Below are positions 27,032-35,636 of a DNA stretch of 64,000 bases, piece by piece (position 1 is the first letter of the stretch; each line of letters opens with the position of its first letter). The notes beneath the pieces are model-generated. The model did no database searches. It saw only the letters and a program-made list of their open reading frames with translations, and was not told the origin of the DNA. Where the stretch lies: the NCBI RefSeq assembly GCF_000938265.1, contig NZ_JYFC01000001.1, forward strand, positions 248,001 through 312,000, given 5' to 3'. The translations under genes were made by a program, and so were the position numbers. This stretch comes from Agreia bicolorata. Lineage in GTDB: Bacteria; Actinomycetota; Actinomycetes; Actinomycetales; Microbacteriaceae.

Positions 27032-28234
27032 CTACGCCCCTTCCAGTTCCGTCTCGAGCGCAGCCCTGCGCTGGATGGCGATCGCATTGGTCGACGCGTC
27101 GGCGGGGAATCGGGAACCCGGCGTCGGCTCGTCTTCCAACCCGAAACCGTGGTCGACAGTCCAACTGACCCACACCTCGGCACCCTCGTTGACGACCGGC
27201 CCGAAGACCATGTTCTGGGCGAAGACAGTCACAGCCCCCAGTCCCGGAATGTGAACGATGTACGAGGTGCTGACTCCCGAGAACGAGACATCGGTGACAC
27301 GCCCCGGTCCGAGAATGTTGATTCCCGCGCCCGCGGCCGGCGCGTCCGTGTGCAGCATCAGCTTCTCGGGCCTCACGCCGATCGTCACCTCGCCCGCGTG
27401 GCGCTGAGCCCGGGTGCGAGGCACCACTATGCCCCTGCCTGCGATGTCGACGGTGATGAAGTCTGCGGTCGAATCGGTGACCTGGCCCGTAAAGAGGTTG
27501 GACTGGCCGAGGAAGTTGGCGACGAATGCCGTTCGGGGCAGTTCATAGAGTTGCTCTGGGGCCCCCATCTGCTCGATCTCGCCCTTGTTCATGACCGCCA
27601 CGATGTCGGCCATGGTCATGGCTTCCTCCTGGTCGTGGGTCACATGAAGAAAGGTCAGCCCGATCTCGGTCTGGATGCTCTTCAGCTCGAGCTGCATCTG
27701 GCGGCGCAGCTTGAGGTCGAGCGCCCCGAGCGGCTCGTCGAGCAGCAGAAGTGCTGGACGGTTCACGATCGCGCGGGCGAGCGCCACGCGCTGCTGTTGG
27801 CCGCCCGACAGCTGCGCCGGCCGCCGAGCCGCGAGATGATCGAGCTCGACGAGCCGCAGCGCTTCATGAGCCTTGCCCAGTGGGTCGTCGATCTTGCGGC
27901 GACGGAGGCCGAAGGCGACGTTCTCGAGGATCGTCATGTGCGGAAACAGCGCGTAGGACTGGAAGACCGTGTTCACCGGCCGCTGGAAAGACTTCGTGTT
28001 CGTGACGTCTTTTCCACCGATGAGAATGCGGCCTGCCGACGGCTCCTCTAGTCCAGCTACGAGCCTGAGCGTCGTCGTCTTGCCGCAACCCGACGGGCCG
28101 AGGAGCGCGAAGAACGAGCCGGCTGGAATGGTGAGATTGAGACTCTCGATGGCAGTGAAGCCCGGAAATCTCTTGCTGATATCGACGAACTCGAGGTCGG
28201 CGCCCGCCTCGGCGAATGTACCCGTCGTCTTCAT
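27032..28234 (-). CDS. potA: ABC transporter ATP-binding protein, spermidine/putrescine type
   Basis: 400 aa. Walker A GPSGCGKTTTLR, Q-loop FQSYALFP, signature LSGGQQQRVALARA, Walker B LLLLDEPLGALD and the H-loop THDQEEAM are all intact. A C-terminal TOBE-type regulatory domain (about 240-370) is present, as in PotA and other importers of this group. The ATG at 28234 shares one base with the potD stop (TGATG). Despite the damaged potD reading frame, potA shows no defect. Confidence 0.9.
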   Translation of the reverse strand: MKTTGTFAEAGADLEFVDISKRFPGFTAIESLNLTIPAGSFFALLGPSGCGKTTTLRLVAGLEEPSAGRILIGGKDVTNTKSFQRPVNTVFQSYALFPHMTILENVAFGLRRRKIDDPLGKAHEALRLVELDHLAARRPAQLSGGQQQRVALARAIVNRPALLLLDEPLGALDLKLRRQMQLELKSIQTEIGLTFLHVTHDQEEAMTMADIVAVMNKGEIEQMGAPEQLYELPRTAFVANFLGQSNLFTGQVTDSTADFITVDIAGRGIVVPRTRAQRHAGEVTIGVRPEKLMLHTDAPAAGAGINILGPGRVTDVSFSGVSTSYIVHIPGLGAVTVFAQNMVFGPVVNEGAEVWVSWTVDHGFGLEDEPTPGSRFPADASTNAIAIQRRAALETELEGA

Positions 28235-29460
28235 CAGATGCCCAACAACACTTTCTGAAATTCAGTGCCCAAGGTCTTCTCTTCCTCTGCTGTCAATGTT
28301 CGGAACACGTGTGCTCGTTCGAGGGTCTTCTCGTCGGGAAAGATCAGCTGGTTGTCCGCGAGCTCAGGATCGATGGACTCCATCGCCTCGCGTGCGCCGA
28401 CGACAGGGGTGATGTAGTTGACCCAGGCCGCGACCTCGGCGGCGACCTCAGGCTCGTAGTAGTAGTTCATCAACGCCTCGGCATTCGCCTTGCGGGTCGA
28501 CCCCATCGGCACAACGAAGGTATCGTTCCACAAGGTGCCGCCCGAGTCGGGCAGGATGAACTCCTATTTGTCGCCCGCCTCCGCGTTGATGAGCGTGATG
28601 TCACCAGACCAGCAGATGGCCGCCAGTGTGTCCTCGTTCTGCAGATCGTTCAGGTATGCGTTGCCCTTGATGTTGCGCACCTGCCCGTCGTCGACCTGTT
28701 TGCGGAACAGATCTACGGCATCCATGAACTGGGCCTCGCCCCAGTCACTCGAAACGTCCGTTCCCTGTGACTGCATGATGACTCCGATGGTGTCTCGCAT
28801 CTCGCTCAGCACGCCCACACGGCCTTTGAGTTCCGGATTCCACAGATCTTCGACCGATCGGAGGCCCTTCGGCAGCCGCTCCTTGTTCCAGCAGATGCCC
28901 GCGAACCCGCCCTGCCAGGGAAGCGAGTGCGTGCGACCGGGATCGAAGTCAGGGTTCGCGAGCGACGGCAGCATGTTCTTCTTGTTGGGAATGTTGCTGG
29001 CGTCGAGCTCCTGCACATAGCCTTTTCGCACAAGACGGGAGACCATCCATTCCGTGAGGCACACGGTGTCCGCACCGATGTCCTGGCCCAGCGCAAGTTG
29101 GTCTTTTACTTTGCCGTAGTAGGTGTTGTTGTCGTCGACGGCGACGTTGTAGGTGACGCTGATGCCGGTCTGTTCCTCGAATCCGATGACCGTGGGGTAG
29201 TTGCCGTCGTCGTCTTCATCGATGTACGCGGGCCAGTTGTCCCACACGAGCGACTTGTCCGACGCCGACGAGTCGACGGCTGCCAGCGGTGCAGGACGCG
29301 GGCCGGTCGAGCAGGCGGCCAATGCCAAGGCGCCGAGTCCCATTCCTGCTCCGGCCAGCACCGAGCGCCGGGACAACGCGATCTGCTTCGCCCGTTGCAT
29401 GGACCGCGCGTACGCGATCGCCTGCTGGATCATCGGGTCACGGGGCAGCGGTGCGTTCAT
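28234..29460 (-). pseudogene. potD: potD-like polyamine-binding lipoprotein gene interrupted by an in-frame TAG
   Basis: Without the stop this would be a 408-codon substrate-binding protein. The N-terminus has a twin-arginine-like SRRSVLAG segment and the lipobox ALAAC, then the PotD fold (VWDNWPAYIDEDDDG, LAAICWSGDITLINAEAG). At 28564-28566, codon 299, the frame reads TAG. On both sides the same frame is intact: DITLINAEAGDK before it and EFILPDSGGTLWNDTFVV after it, where the family usually has Trp (TGG) following AGDK. A single G-to-A change explains it. The truncated product would lose the C-terminal lobe. Sequencing error and stop readthrough are alternatives. The ATG at 29460 has GGAG 11 nt upstream. 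Confidence 0.82.
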
Positions 29461-29596
29461 GTCGGGTGGGTCTCCGAACTCGGCGGACATCAGGGTGGTC
29501 TGATAGTGGCATAGCAGAGGAGGTCGTGGGGCAAAACAGGGCGAAAGCGTCAATACCGAAACATAGAATTCACGAAATCCGCTGCCATATTGGCGA

Positions 29597-32470
29597 TTAC
29601 CGGCCGGAAACCTCTGCCGGCTCGAATCGAGTAACCGTGTCATCGGGCGTGAGCAACCATCGTGCAGGCCGCCCGTGATCGACAGCCGGCGGCAGGTCAC
29701 GGCGCCGAGTCAGCGAGCGAAAATCGCTGAGCGAGCACCCGTCGAAATAGACGGGGATGCGGCTTCGTAGACTCGCGAATGTGCTCCACGCGGCGATCCA
29801 GGCGTCAGGCGTGCCGACCATCCATACCGGCATGTCGTCCGCGGGCGTGAAAGCCGACAGTGCAGCACGATCGCTGGCGTCGATCAGGGTGACCGCATCG
29901 GGCATCGCGTCGCCCGGTCGATCGAGAAAGTGCGCGGGGCGAGACGTGACGACGAGCAAGACGGGCGGCATCGATCGGCGATGCGTGCGCACATGCCGCG
30001 ACGGCACCACTGTTCGTGTCGGCGCAAGAGTCGGAACGAGCGCCACCTGCAACCGTGCTCCTCGCCAATGCCCCGCCCCCGGAGGCAGACGGGGATTGTG
30101 GTCAGAGGACGCACCTTCGGCGACGATGTACTCCTGACGACTCGCGAATCTGAGGTGGATACGTTCCGGAAAGAGCGGCGCGAGGCCGGTGAGGGGCGCG
30201 GCCAGCCGCTGGGCCGAGGCGATGAGCGTGATCCCGCATGCCGGGCCATCCCGCAGAATGGCGGCCAGGTCGGAGACGAGAACGCTCTGGTACTCGGCAT
30301 CGAAACGGCGCAACGCGGAATCGAGGTCGTCGATGAGCACAACGACCGGTGAGCAAGGATCGTCGCCGGCTTGCCTCTCCCGACACAGAGCGACGACATC
30401 GCGCACCGTGTCCCACATCTGCTCGATGCCCGCGCCGACGGCGACCACCGCGGATGCCTGATGAGCGATCGTCGAGAGAAGGGTCGATTTTCCCGAGCGC
30501 GACGAACCGAGGATCAGCAGCGGCCCCTGTTCGGTCAGGTCATAGCAAGCGAGTGGCTGACGCTGCTCGTCGGGTAGATCCAGCAGGCCGAGCGCAAGAC
30601 CCGAAGACGGTCTCGGAAGATCGTCGAGCATGATCCGATGAGGCAGAGCGGGCAGCCATGGCGCTCGGATGCCAGACCCGGTCGCGGTTCGGCCGTCGAC
30701 GAGGGCGGCGGCATCCGTGTAGGCCACCTGCACGGCGACCGGCGATCGGCCGCCCACCGAGATGAGGCAGCGACCGCGCTGATCGGGAGACAGCATAGTC
30801 GCTGCCGGGCTGCCGATGATGGCGGTCGAATCGGCCGCGTTGTTCACTCGCAGAGACAGCCGAAGCTCGCAATTTGCGAGCAGAGAGTCCTTGACGACCC
30901 CGGACGGTCTCTGTGTGCAGAGCACGAGGTGCATGCCGAGCGACCGCCCCCTGGCCGCGATATCGGCGAACACATCGTGCAACTGCGGAAACTCCGACAG
31001 CATCGCGGCGAACTCGTCGACGACGATCACCAGACGGGGCAGACGGCCACCGAGTCGCTCGTCGGAGATGTCTCGGGCGGACGCGTCGCGGAGAACTCCT
31101 TCCCGCCATCGCACTTCGGCCCTGAGGCTCGACAGAGCACGCTCAGCCCCTCCGGGATCGAGGTCGGTGATCAGCCCGACACACTGCTCGAGACCTGTCA
31201 GTGGGTCGAACGCCGCTCCGCCCTTGAAGTCCACGAGCAGAACGGTGAACGCGGCGGCGGTGTGTGCCTGAGCCAGCGCGGCCACCCAGGTGACGAGGAG
31301 CTCGCTCTTTCCACTTCCGGTGGTGCCGGCGACGACCGCGTGCGGGCCCTGTTCGACGAGGTCGAGGTTGAAGACCTCGCCCTGCTCGCCGATTCCGATC
31401 GCCGCGCTGAGCCCGGGCACTGACGGCCGGGGTGCTCCCCCGTCTCCTCTGCGCACCCGCGCCTCGACCTCGGCAGCGGTTACACGCGATGGCAGTTCGA
31501 AGAGCACATGACCGGCTGCAGCCGTCTGCCGATTCAGCCTTCTGCTGAAATCCTCCACCTCGATGACCGATACGAATTCGCCTCCGATCTGAAACGGAGT
31601 CGAGAGCGTGGGATGCCGAAGAACCGTGACATCAGCAACCGAATCCGCGGCGATGACCACGTTCGCCTCCGCCGGCACCGCTTCGACAGAGTCGGCGACA
31701 ACGATGAACGTCGCGCAGAGAGGTCGTCGGGCCCCGTCGAGCGAGCCGAGCGACACCTCTTCTCCGCCGGAGTGAGGCAGTGAGTGCACCCACGCCCACG
31801 CACGGGAATCCTGGGTCCGCATCGTGGAGCCCGCCAGAAAGGTGACCGCATCGGGTGAGACGGCCGCGGCGAGCTGCACGGCATACCCTCGGGCGATCGC
31901 GTGAGCTAGCGGGGGCGCCCCGACGACGACGATCCGCGCGGGAGACGCCGCAAGCACGGGTGCGTCCGTCAGCAGAAGAGCCGCCGAGCGCAACCGTCGC
32001 GAATCGTCATCGTCATCGGTACCTCCCTCGACTCTGATACTGCTCCTCGCCGATCCGGTGCCCAGACAGACCACCGCCTGCCCCGCCACTGTCGCCGTGA
32101 ACGGGTTGGCCGTCCGATCAAGAATCGACCGCGCCGAGGGGGCACACTGTCTCAGCGTCGAGATCTCGCGCGCGTGGAAGGCATCCACACGCTCGGCAAA
32201 GGCGCGTTTCCGCCGCACCAACTCGGCGTCGCTTCGTCTCTTCGCCCGTCTCCCGTTGAACCGCCCGTCGAGAAGCGTCGCCACGGCCATCACCGGTGAG
32301 AGCAGCGCGAAGATCAGCGCGAGAGGCGAATGCAGAACGAACCAGACCACCACCGCCACCCCCAGTGGGGCGAGCGCTCCGATGATCGGAAATGGCGGCT
32401 TCGGAGGCGGGTCCGCCGGCCGAGGAACGACGATGACCTCGTCGGCAAGGAACGAGTCATGGCGGCGCAT
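29597..32470 (-). CDS. FtsK/SpoIIIE-type ATPase, EccC/EssC-like
   Basis: 957 aa. Two membrane helices near residues 27-65 are followed by a long N-terminal soluble region. FtsK/SpoIIIE ATPase domain 1 has Walker A GTTGSGKSELL (about 385) and Walker B LVIVVDEFAAML. Domain 2 has GSSRSGKSTLLSTI (about 657) and VVVLIDDLDSAL. The last 120 residues look like a degenerate third domain with no Walker A. This order matches the coupling ATPase EccC/EssC of type VII secretion, but it is shorter than typical EccC (about 1300 aa). Genes upstream encode FHA and PP2C proteins; no WXG100 gene is beside it. The ATG is 107 bp from the zinc-ribbon/FHA gene. Confidence 0.85.
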   Translation of the reverse strand: MRRHDSFLADEVIVVPRPADPPPKPPFPIIGALAPLGVAVVVWFVLHSPLALIFALLSPVMAVATLLDGRFNGRRAKRRSDAELVRRKRAFAERVDAFHAREISTLRQCAPSARSILDRTANPFTATVAGQAVVCLGTGSARSSIRVEGGTDDDDDSRRLRSAALLLTDAPVLAASPARIVVVGAPPLAHAIARGYAVQLAAAVSPDAVTFLAGSTMRTQDSRAWAWVHSLPHSGGEEVSLGSLDGARRPLCATFIVVADSVEAVPAEANVVIAADSVADVTVLRHPTLSTPFQIGGEFVSVIEVEDFSRRLNRQTAAAGHVLFELPSRVTAAEVEARVRRGDGGAPRPSVPGLSAAIGIGEQGEVFNLDLVEQGPHAVVAGTTGSGKSELLVTWVAALAQAHTAAAFTVLLVDFKGGAAFDPLTGLEQCVGLITDLDPGGAERALSSLRAEVRWREGVLRDASARDISDERLGGRLPRLVIVVDEFAAMLSEFPQLHDVFADIAARGRSLGMHLVLCTQRPSGVVKDSLLANCELRLSLRVNNAADSTAIIGSPAATMLSPDQRGRCLISVGGRSPVAVQVAYTDAAALVDGRTATGSGIRAPWLPALPHRIMLDDLPRPSSGLALGLLDLPDEQRQPLACYDLTEQGPLLILGSSRSGKSTLLSTIAHQASAVVAVGAGIEQMWDTVRDVVALCRERQAGDDPCSPVVVLIDDLDSALRRFDAEYQSVLVSDLAAILRDGPACGITLIASAQRLAAPLTGLAPLFPERIHLRFASRQEYIVAEGASSDHNPRLPPGAGHWRGARLQVALVPTLAPTRTVVPSRHVRTHRRSMPPVLLVVTSRPAHFLDRPGDAMPDAVTLIDASDRAALSAFTPADDMPVWMVGTPDAWIAAWSTFASLRSRIPVYFDGCSLSDFRSLTRRRDLPPAVDHGRPARWLLTPDDTVTRFEPAEVSGR

Positions 32471-32577
32471 GGAACGAGTAGACCTCGGGGGCAGCCCCGC
32501 TCGCCTGCACCCGCTCCCACCGGTGGAGAGATCGCCCTGAATCCGCCCTGTGAGCGGATCCGAACAGAGGGCTGCTC

Positions 32578-33096
32578 CTAGAGCACGTCGAAATACTGCT
32601 CGCCGATTCGGATGCGCGTGCCTCGGGCCACTCCATACCGTTCGCCAGGCAGGGCATCCACCGACTCCTCTCCGGAGACGGAGATCGAGGTTCCGTTGCC
32701 GGAGTTCCTGTCGCTGACCCAGAACATGCCGTTCTCGATTCCGAACTCGAGGTGAGTCTTCGACACGCTCAACTGCGGATCGACGATGCGCACGATTTCG
32801 AGTGGACGCTCACTTTCGGAGGCAACCGGGTTTCGCCCGATGAGTCCCGGTCCGGCCACGACGACGTTCTCGCCGGTGCTGAACACAAGCCGGAAGACAG
32901 CCCGCGCAGCAGACGACTTCGGCGTGGGCCGGGCAGGAGCGGTGAAGGCCTCGTGTCGTCCCGGCATGGGCAGAGGCTCCACGTGCTGCGTGTCGCTCAT
33001 TGCCGACGCAGCCAGCACCGAACTCCCGCACTCGCCACAGAACATCGCGCCACTGGGAAGCACTGTTCCGCAGGTCTTGCACCGCACCGCACTCAT
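32578..33096 (-). CDS. Zinc-ribbon and FHA domain protein
   Basis: 172 aa. The N-terminus is a two-knuckle zinc ribbon (CKTCG ... CGECG, residues 6-24). A flexible Pro/Ala-rich linker follows to about residue 65. The C-terminal FHA domain carries the phosphothreonine-binding residues in LIGRNP, VSKTHLEF and RNSGNGTSI. FHA domains read Thr phosphorylation. The start ATG overlaps the stop of the PP2C gene (ATGA), so phosphatase and reader are made together. Probable regulatory subunit of the EccC-like system; partner unknown. Confidence 0.85.
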   Translation of the reverse strand: MSAVRCKTCGTVLPSGAMFCGECGSSVLAASAMSDTQHVEPLPMPGRHEAFTAPARPTPKSSAARAVFRLVFSTGENVVVAGPGLIGRNPVASESERPLEIVRIVDPQLSVSKTHLEFGIENGMFWVSDRNSGNGTSISVSGEESVDALPGERYGVARGTRIRIGEQYFDVL

Positions 33097-33962
33097 CGGG
33101 TTCGCGCGCTCGGTCGCGTCGATTCGATCTCATCGACAGCCAACGAGACGTCGACGACAAGCACCGTCACGTTGTCTCTGCCGCCGTTCGCCAGCGACGC
33201 GGCGACGAGCTCGCTCACAGCGCGCTCGGCGGACTCAGTCGTCGCCAAGTAGTGCCGGATGCCGTGATCGGTGAGTTCCTTCGTCAGTCCGTCGGAGCAG
33301 ACAAGGATCCGCTGGCCCGGCACAACGGGAACGAGCGAGTAGTCGGGAACCGACCTGTCGTGGAATCCAACAGCCCGGGTGATCACGTTGCTGTCTGGAT
33401 GCACATCGGCCTGCTCTCGCGTGATCAGGCCGGCGGCCACCATCTCCTGCACGACGGAGTGGTCGGTCGTGATCTGCTCGAGCACGCCATCGGCGAAGAT
33501 GTAGACCCGCGAGTCCCCGATATTGAACACGGCCCACTGCGCTTCGTCGTCGACAACGGTGAGTGCGACACCGGTGACCGTGGTTCCCGTTCCCAGCACA
33601 CTCTCGTCGCCCACCTTGTCGATGTCGGCGCGCGCTGACTCGAGGGCTCGGTCGATCGTGTCCGCATCGATGTAGGCCCTGCCTGTGATGTCTCCGAGGC
33701 GCGTAACGACCGCAGCGCTGGCGATGTCCCCAGCGGAGTGGCCGCCCATGCCGTCTGCCACGGCGAAGAGCGGCGGATTCGCGACGACGCTGTCTTCATT
33801 GACGGCACGCTTGTTGCCTCGGTCTGACAGGAACGACCAGGTAAGGGTCAGAGTTGTGTCGGCGGCGCCGGGAAGGACAACGCTCACGTGGGCGTTGCTG
33901 TCACCGATCTGGGTCACGGGACTCTTCTCCTCGACATACTGTTCGGACGCGGGCGCAGACAC
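33093..33962 (-). CDS. PP2C-type serine/threonine protein phosphatase
   Basis: 289 aa. PPM/PP2C domain with metal-binding Asp residues in VNEDSV, AVADGMGGHSAGDIAS, SDGLTKEL and NGGRDNVTVLVV, in standard order from about residue 45 to 275. It has no membrane anchor, unlike PstP of the Ser/Thr kinase locus. About 45 N-terminal residues precede the domain. The start is GTG. It lies between two FHA genes in an operon. It would reverse Thr phosphorylation read by the FHA proteins; no kinase gene is in the window. Confidence 0.92.
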   Translation of the reverse strand: MSAPASEQYVEEKSPVTQIGDSNAHVSVVLPGAADTTLTLTWSFLSDRGNKRAVNEDSVVANPPLFAVADGMGGHSAGDIASAAVVTRLGDITGRAYIDADTIDRALESARADIDKVGDESVLGTGTTVTGVALTVVDDEAQWAVFNIGDSRVYIFADGVLEQITTDHSVVQEMVAAGLITREQADVHPDSNVITRAVGFHDRSVPDYSLVPVVPGQRILVCSDGLTKELTDHGIRHYLATTESAERAVSELVAASLANGGRDNVTVLVVDVSLAVDEIESTRPSARTR

Positions 33963-33992
33963 CTGTGTCGGTGCGCGGACCGCTCTGCACGG

Positions 33993-35015
33993 TCAATCCG
34001 CTCCGGGAAGTATCTCGATGACATTTCCGTCACCGATCTCGACCCGGCTGTATGGGGGAAGAACGATCGAGTCCCCCTGCTTCAACTTTATCCGAGGAGA
34101 GCCGGGCAGAGTGACGGCGGTGCCATTCGTCGACTGAAGATCGGTCACAACGACCTCACGACCTCGCTGCACGATATGCAGATGCGAAGCCGAGACCTCG
34201 CGAGTGGGCGACGGCACTTCGACGAGAATCACCTGATCACCTGAAAGCTGACGTGGGCCGCGCGGACGACGCCCGATGAACACGGGAACGTGCAGCTCGA
34301 AGGGCGCCTGCGACCCGACCCTCACACGACTGGGCCGAAGACGCTGCGGCGACAGCGTGTCGACCTCAGGCGCGCCGCTGTGTCGGCCCGGGCGCAGACC
34401 CGGAGTTCGGTCCAACGTGATCTCGCTGTCGTCGCCTGCGACGGCCGTCGCCCGCGACTCGAGCCGCACGCGTCTCACCGACGGGTCGACGATCGCATGA
34501 CGCTCGTCGAGCATCCAGACCACCGAATCGACGGATGCGACGCCAAGCACGAGCGGAAGCTCGGCCCCCGAGATGGTGAGCGCGGGTGCGGGGCCACCGG
34601 CGTCGAGACTTTCTCCGAAGCGAAGTCCGGTCACGTCCGAGAACGATGCGAGATGCCAGGGACGAAGTCCTTGCGACGAAAACCGTCGAGGCGCGGCGCC
34701 TGTCGTGTACACGTCGACGACGGAGATTCCCCGCGCGACGACGGAGACGACCGCGGACGACGGGCCATCAGTCTCCAAAGCGGCTACGGCGAACGAGGTC
34801 ACCGCGTCGGTGCCGAGCGACGGAATAGTCTGAACGACACGCTCGAACGACGTGGAGCCGCTCGACATTTCGCGCCACACTCGAGACAGCACGGTCGGCG
34901 GACATCCGTCGGCCAGGACGGCGACCAAGCCCGGCGCGACGAAGGCCAGCCAGGAGCCCGATGACGAAGCCGCCTCATATGCGACCCGCCCTCGGGTCAT
35001 ATCGGGCACGTTCAC
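33993..35015 (-). CDS. FHA domain protein with unknown N-terminal region
   Basis: 340 aa. Residues 1-230 match no family that I recognise; they look like a mixed alpha/beta domain with segments such as VAPGLVAVLADGCPPTVLSRV and VVSVVARGISVVDVYT, and may be a degenerate PP2C-like fold. The C-terminal FHA domain (about 240-335) shows FIGRRPRG, SASHLHIVQRG and LQSTNGTAV, with the usual Arg, Ser, His and Asn. Starts are GTG-AAC-GTG, with an ATG at codon 6. It is the first gene of the FHA-PP2C-FHA-EccC unit and divergent from the lrp gene. Confidence 0.78.
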   Translation of the reverse strand: MNVPDMTRGRVAYEAASSSGSWLAFVAPGLVAVLADGCPPTVLSRVWREMSSGSTSFERVVQTIPSLGTDAVTSFAVAALETDGPSSAVVSVVARGISVVDVYTTGAAPRRFSSQGLRPWHLASFSDVTGLRFGESLDAGGPAPALTISGAELPLVLGVASVDSVVWMLDERHAIVDPSVRRVRLESRATAVAGDDSEITLDRTPGLRPGRHSGAPEVDTLSPQRLRPSRVRVGSQAPFELHVPVFIGRRPRGPRQLSGDQVILVEVPSPTREVSASHLHIVQRGREVVVTDLQSTNGTAVTLPGSPRIKLKQGDSIVLPPYSRVEIGDGNVIEILPGAD

Positions 35016-35095
35016 CCGTTGAGCCTAATCGCCGACGCACAGAGCATCGCTCCACCGCCGCCCCATCGCGACGTGAGCGAGCATTCAATTCAACT

Positions 35096-35131
35096 GATTT
35101 CGCGGTGAAAGAGATCATCTACGACGAAATC
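35096..35131 (+). promoter_or_regulatory. Inverted repeat upstream of lrp, candidate operator
   Basis: GATTTCG at 35096-35102 and CGAAATC at 35125-35131 are perfect inverted copies 22 bp apart, and AGATCATCT lies between them. The element abuts the candidate -35 box of the lrp gene. Lrp/AsnC proteins often bind A/T-rich dyads at their own promoters, so autoregulation is plausible but not shown. Confidence 0.35.
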
Positions 35132-35133
35132 CC

Positions 35134-35162
35134 TTGATGGCAGGCCGTCGCGCTGACAGAAT
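35134..35162 (+). promoter_or_regulatory. Candidate promoter of lrp and the class III aminotransferase
   Basis: TTGATG at 35134-35139 and CAGAAT at 35157-35162 are separated by 17 bp, the consensus spacing for the housekeeping sigma factor. The ATG at 35169 would be at or next to the transcription start, which predicts a leaderless mRNA; no Shine-Dalgarno sequence is seen. Confidence 0.45.
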
Positions 35163-35168
35163 CGAGGC

Positions 35169-35636
35169 ATGAGTTCGAAACCACGACAATCCCATCTCGA
35201 TGACACGTCGAAGGCGATCATCGAGCAGCTCCAGGTCGACGGTCGACGGTCGTACGCCGAGATCGGCAAGGCCGTCGGCCTGAGCGAGGCAGCCGTGCGA
35301 CAACGGGTGCAGAAGCTTACCGAGTCGGGCGTGATGCAGATTGTCGCTGTCACTGATCCATTGCAACTCGGGTTCTACCGGCAGGCCATGATCGGCCTGA
35401 AAGTGTCGGGCGACACCCGTATCGTCGCCGACGCGCTCGCCGCGATACCGGCCGTCGACTACGTTGTGCTCACCGCGGGCACATTCGACATCATGGCCGA
35501 GGTCGTCTGTGAGAGCGATGACGATCTCATAACTCTGCTCAACTCGCAGATCCGGCATCTCGACGGAGTCATCTCAACCGAGACGTTCGTCTATCTGAAA
35601 CTGCACAAGCAGCTCTACAACTGGGGTACCCGATGA
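35169..35636 (+). CDS. Lrp/AsnC family transcriptional regulator
   Basis: 155 aa. The N-terminal winged helix-turn-helix reads IIEQLQVDGRRSYAEIGKAVGLSEAAVRQRVQKLTESG. The C-terminal RAM (ligand-binding) domain follows from about residue 70 with the segment YVVLTAGTFDIMAEVVCESDDDL. Length is standard. The stop overlaps the aminotransferase start by 4 bp, so the regulator most likely controls this aminotransferase and itself in response to an amino acid or amine. A dyad in its promoter may be its binding site. Confidence 0.9.
   Translation: MSSKPRQSHLDDTSKAIIEQLQVDGRRSYAEIGKAVGLSEAAVRQRVQKLTESGVMQIVAVTDPLQLGFYRQAMIGLKVSGDTRIVADALAAIPAVDYVVLTAGTFDIMAEVVCESDDDLITLLNSQIRHLDGVISTETFVYLKLHKQLYNWGTR

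Noticed and set aside
28234-28533. Treating the 99-codon frame after the potD stop as a separate gene
   Set aside because: It begins in mid-domain with a TTG, is in the same frame as the upstream part, and carries the C-terminal PotD segment.
29461-35015. WXG100 or EsxA-like small genes around the EccC-like ATPase
   Set aside because: I looked in the gaps at 29461-29596, 32471-32577 and 33963-33992 on both strands and found no WXG-containing frame of 80-110 codons.
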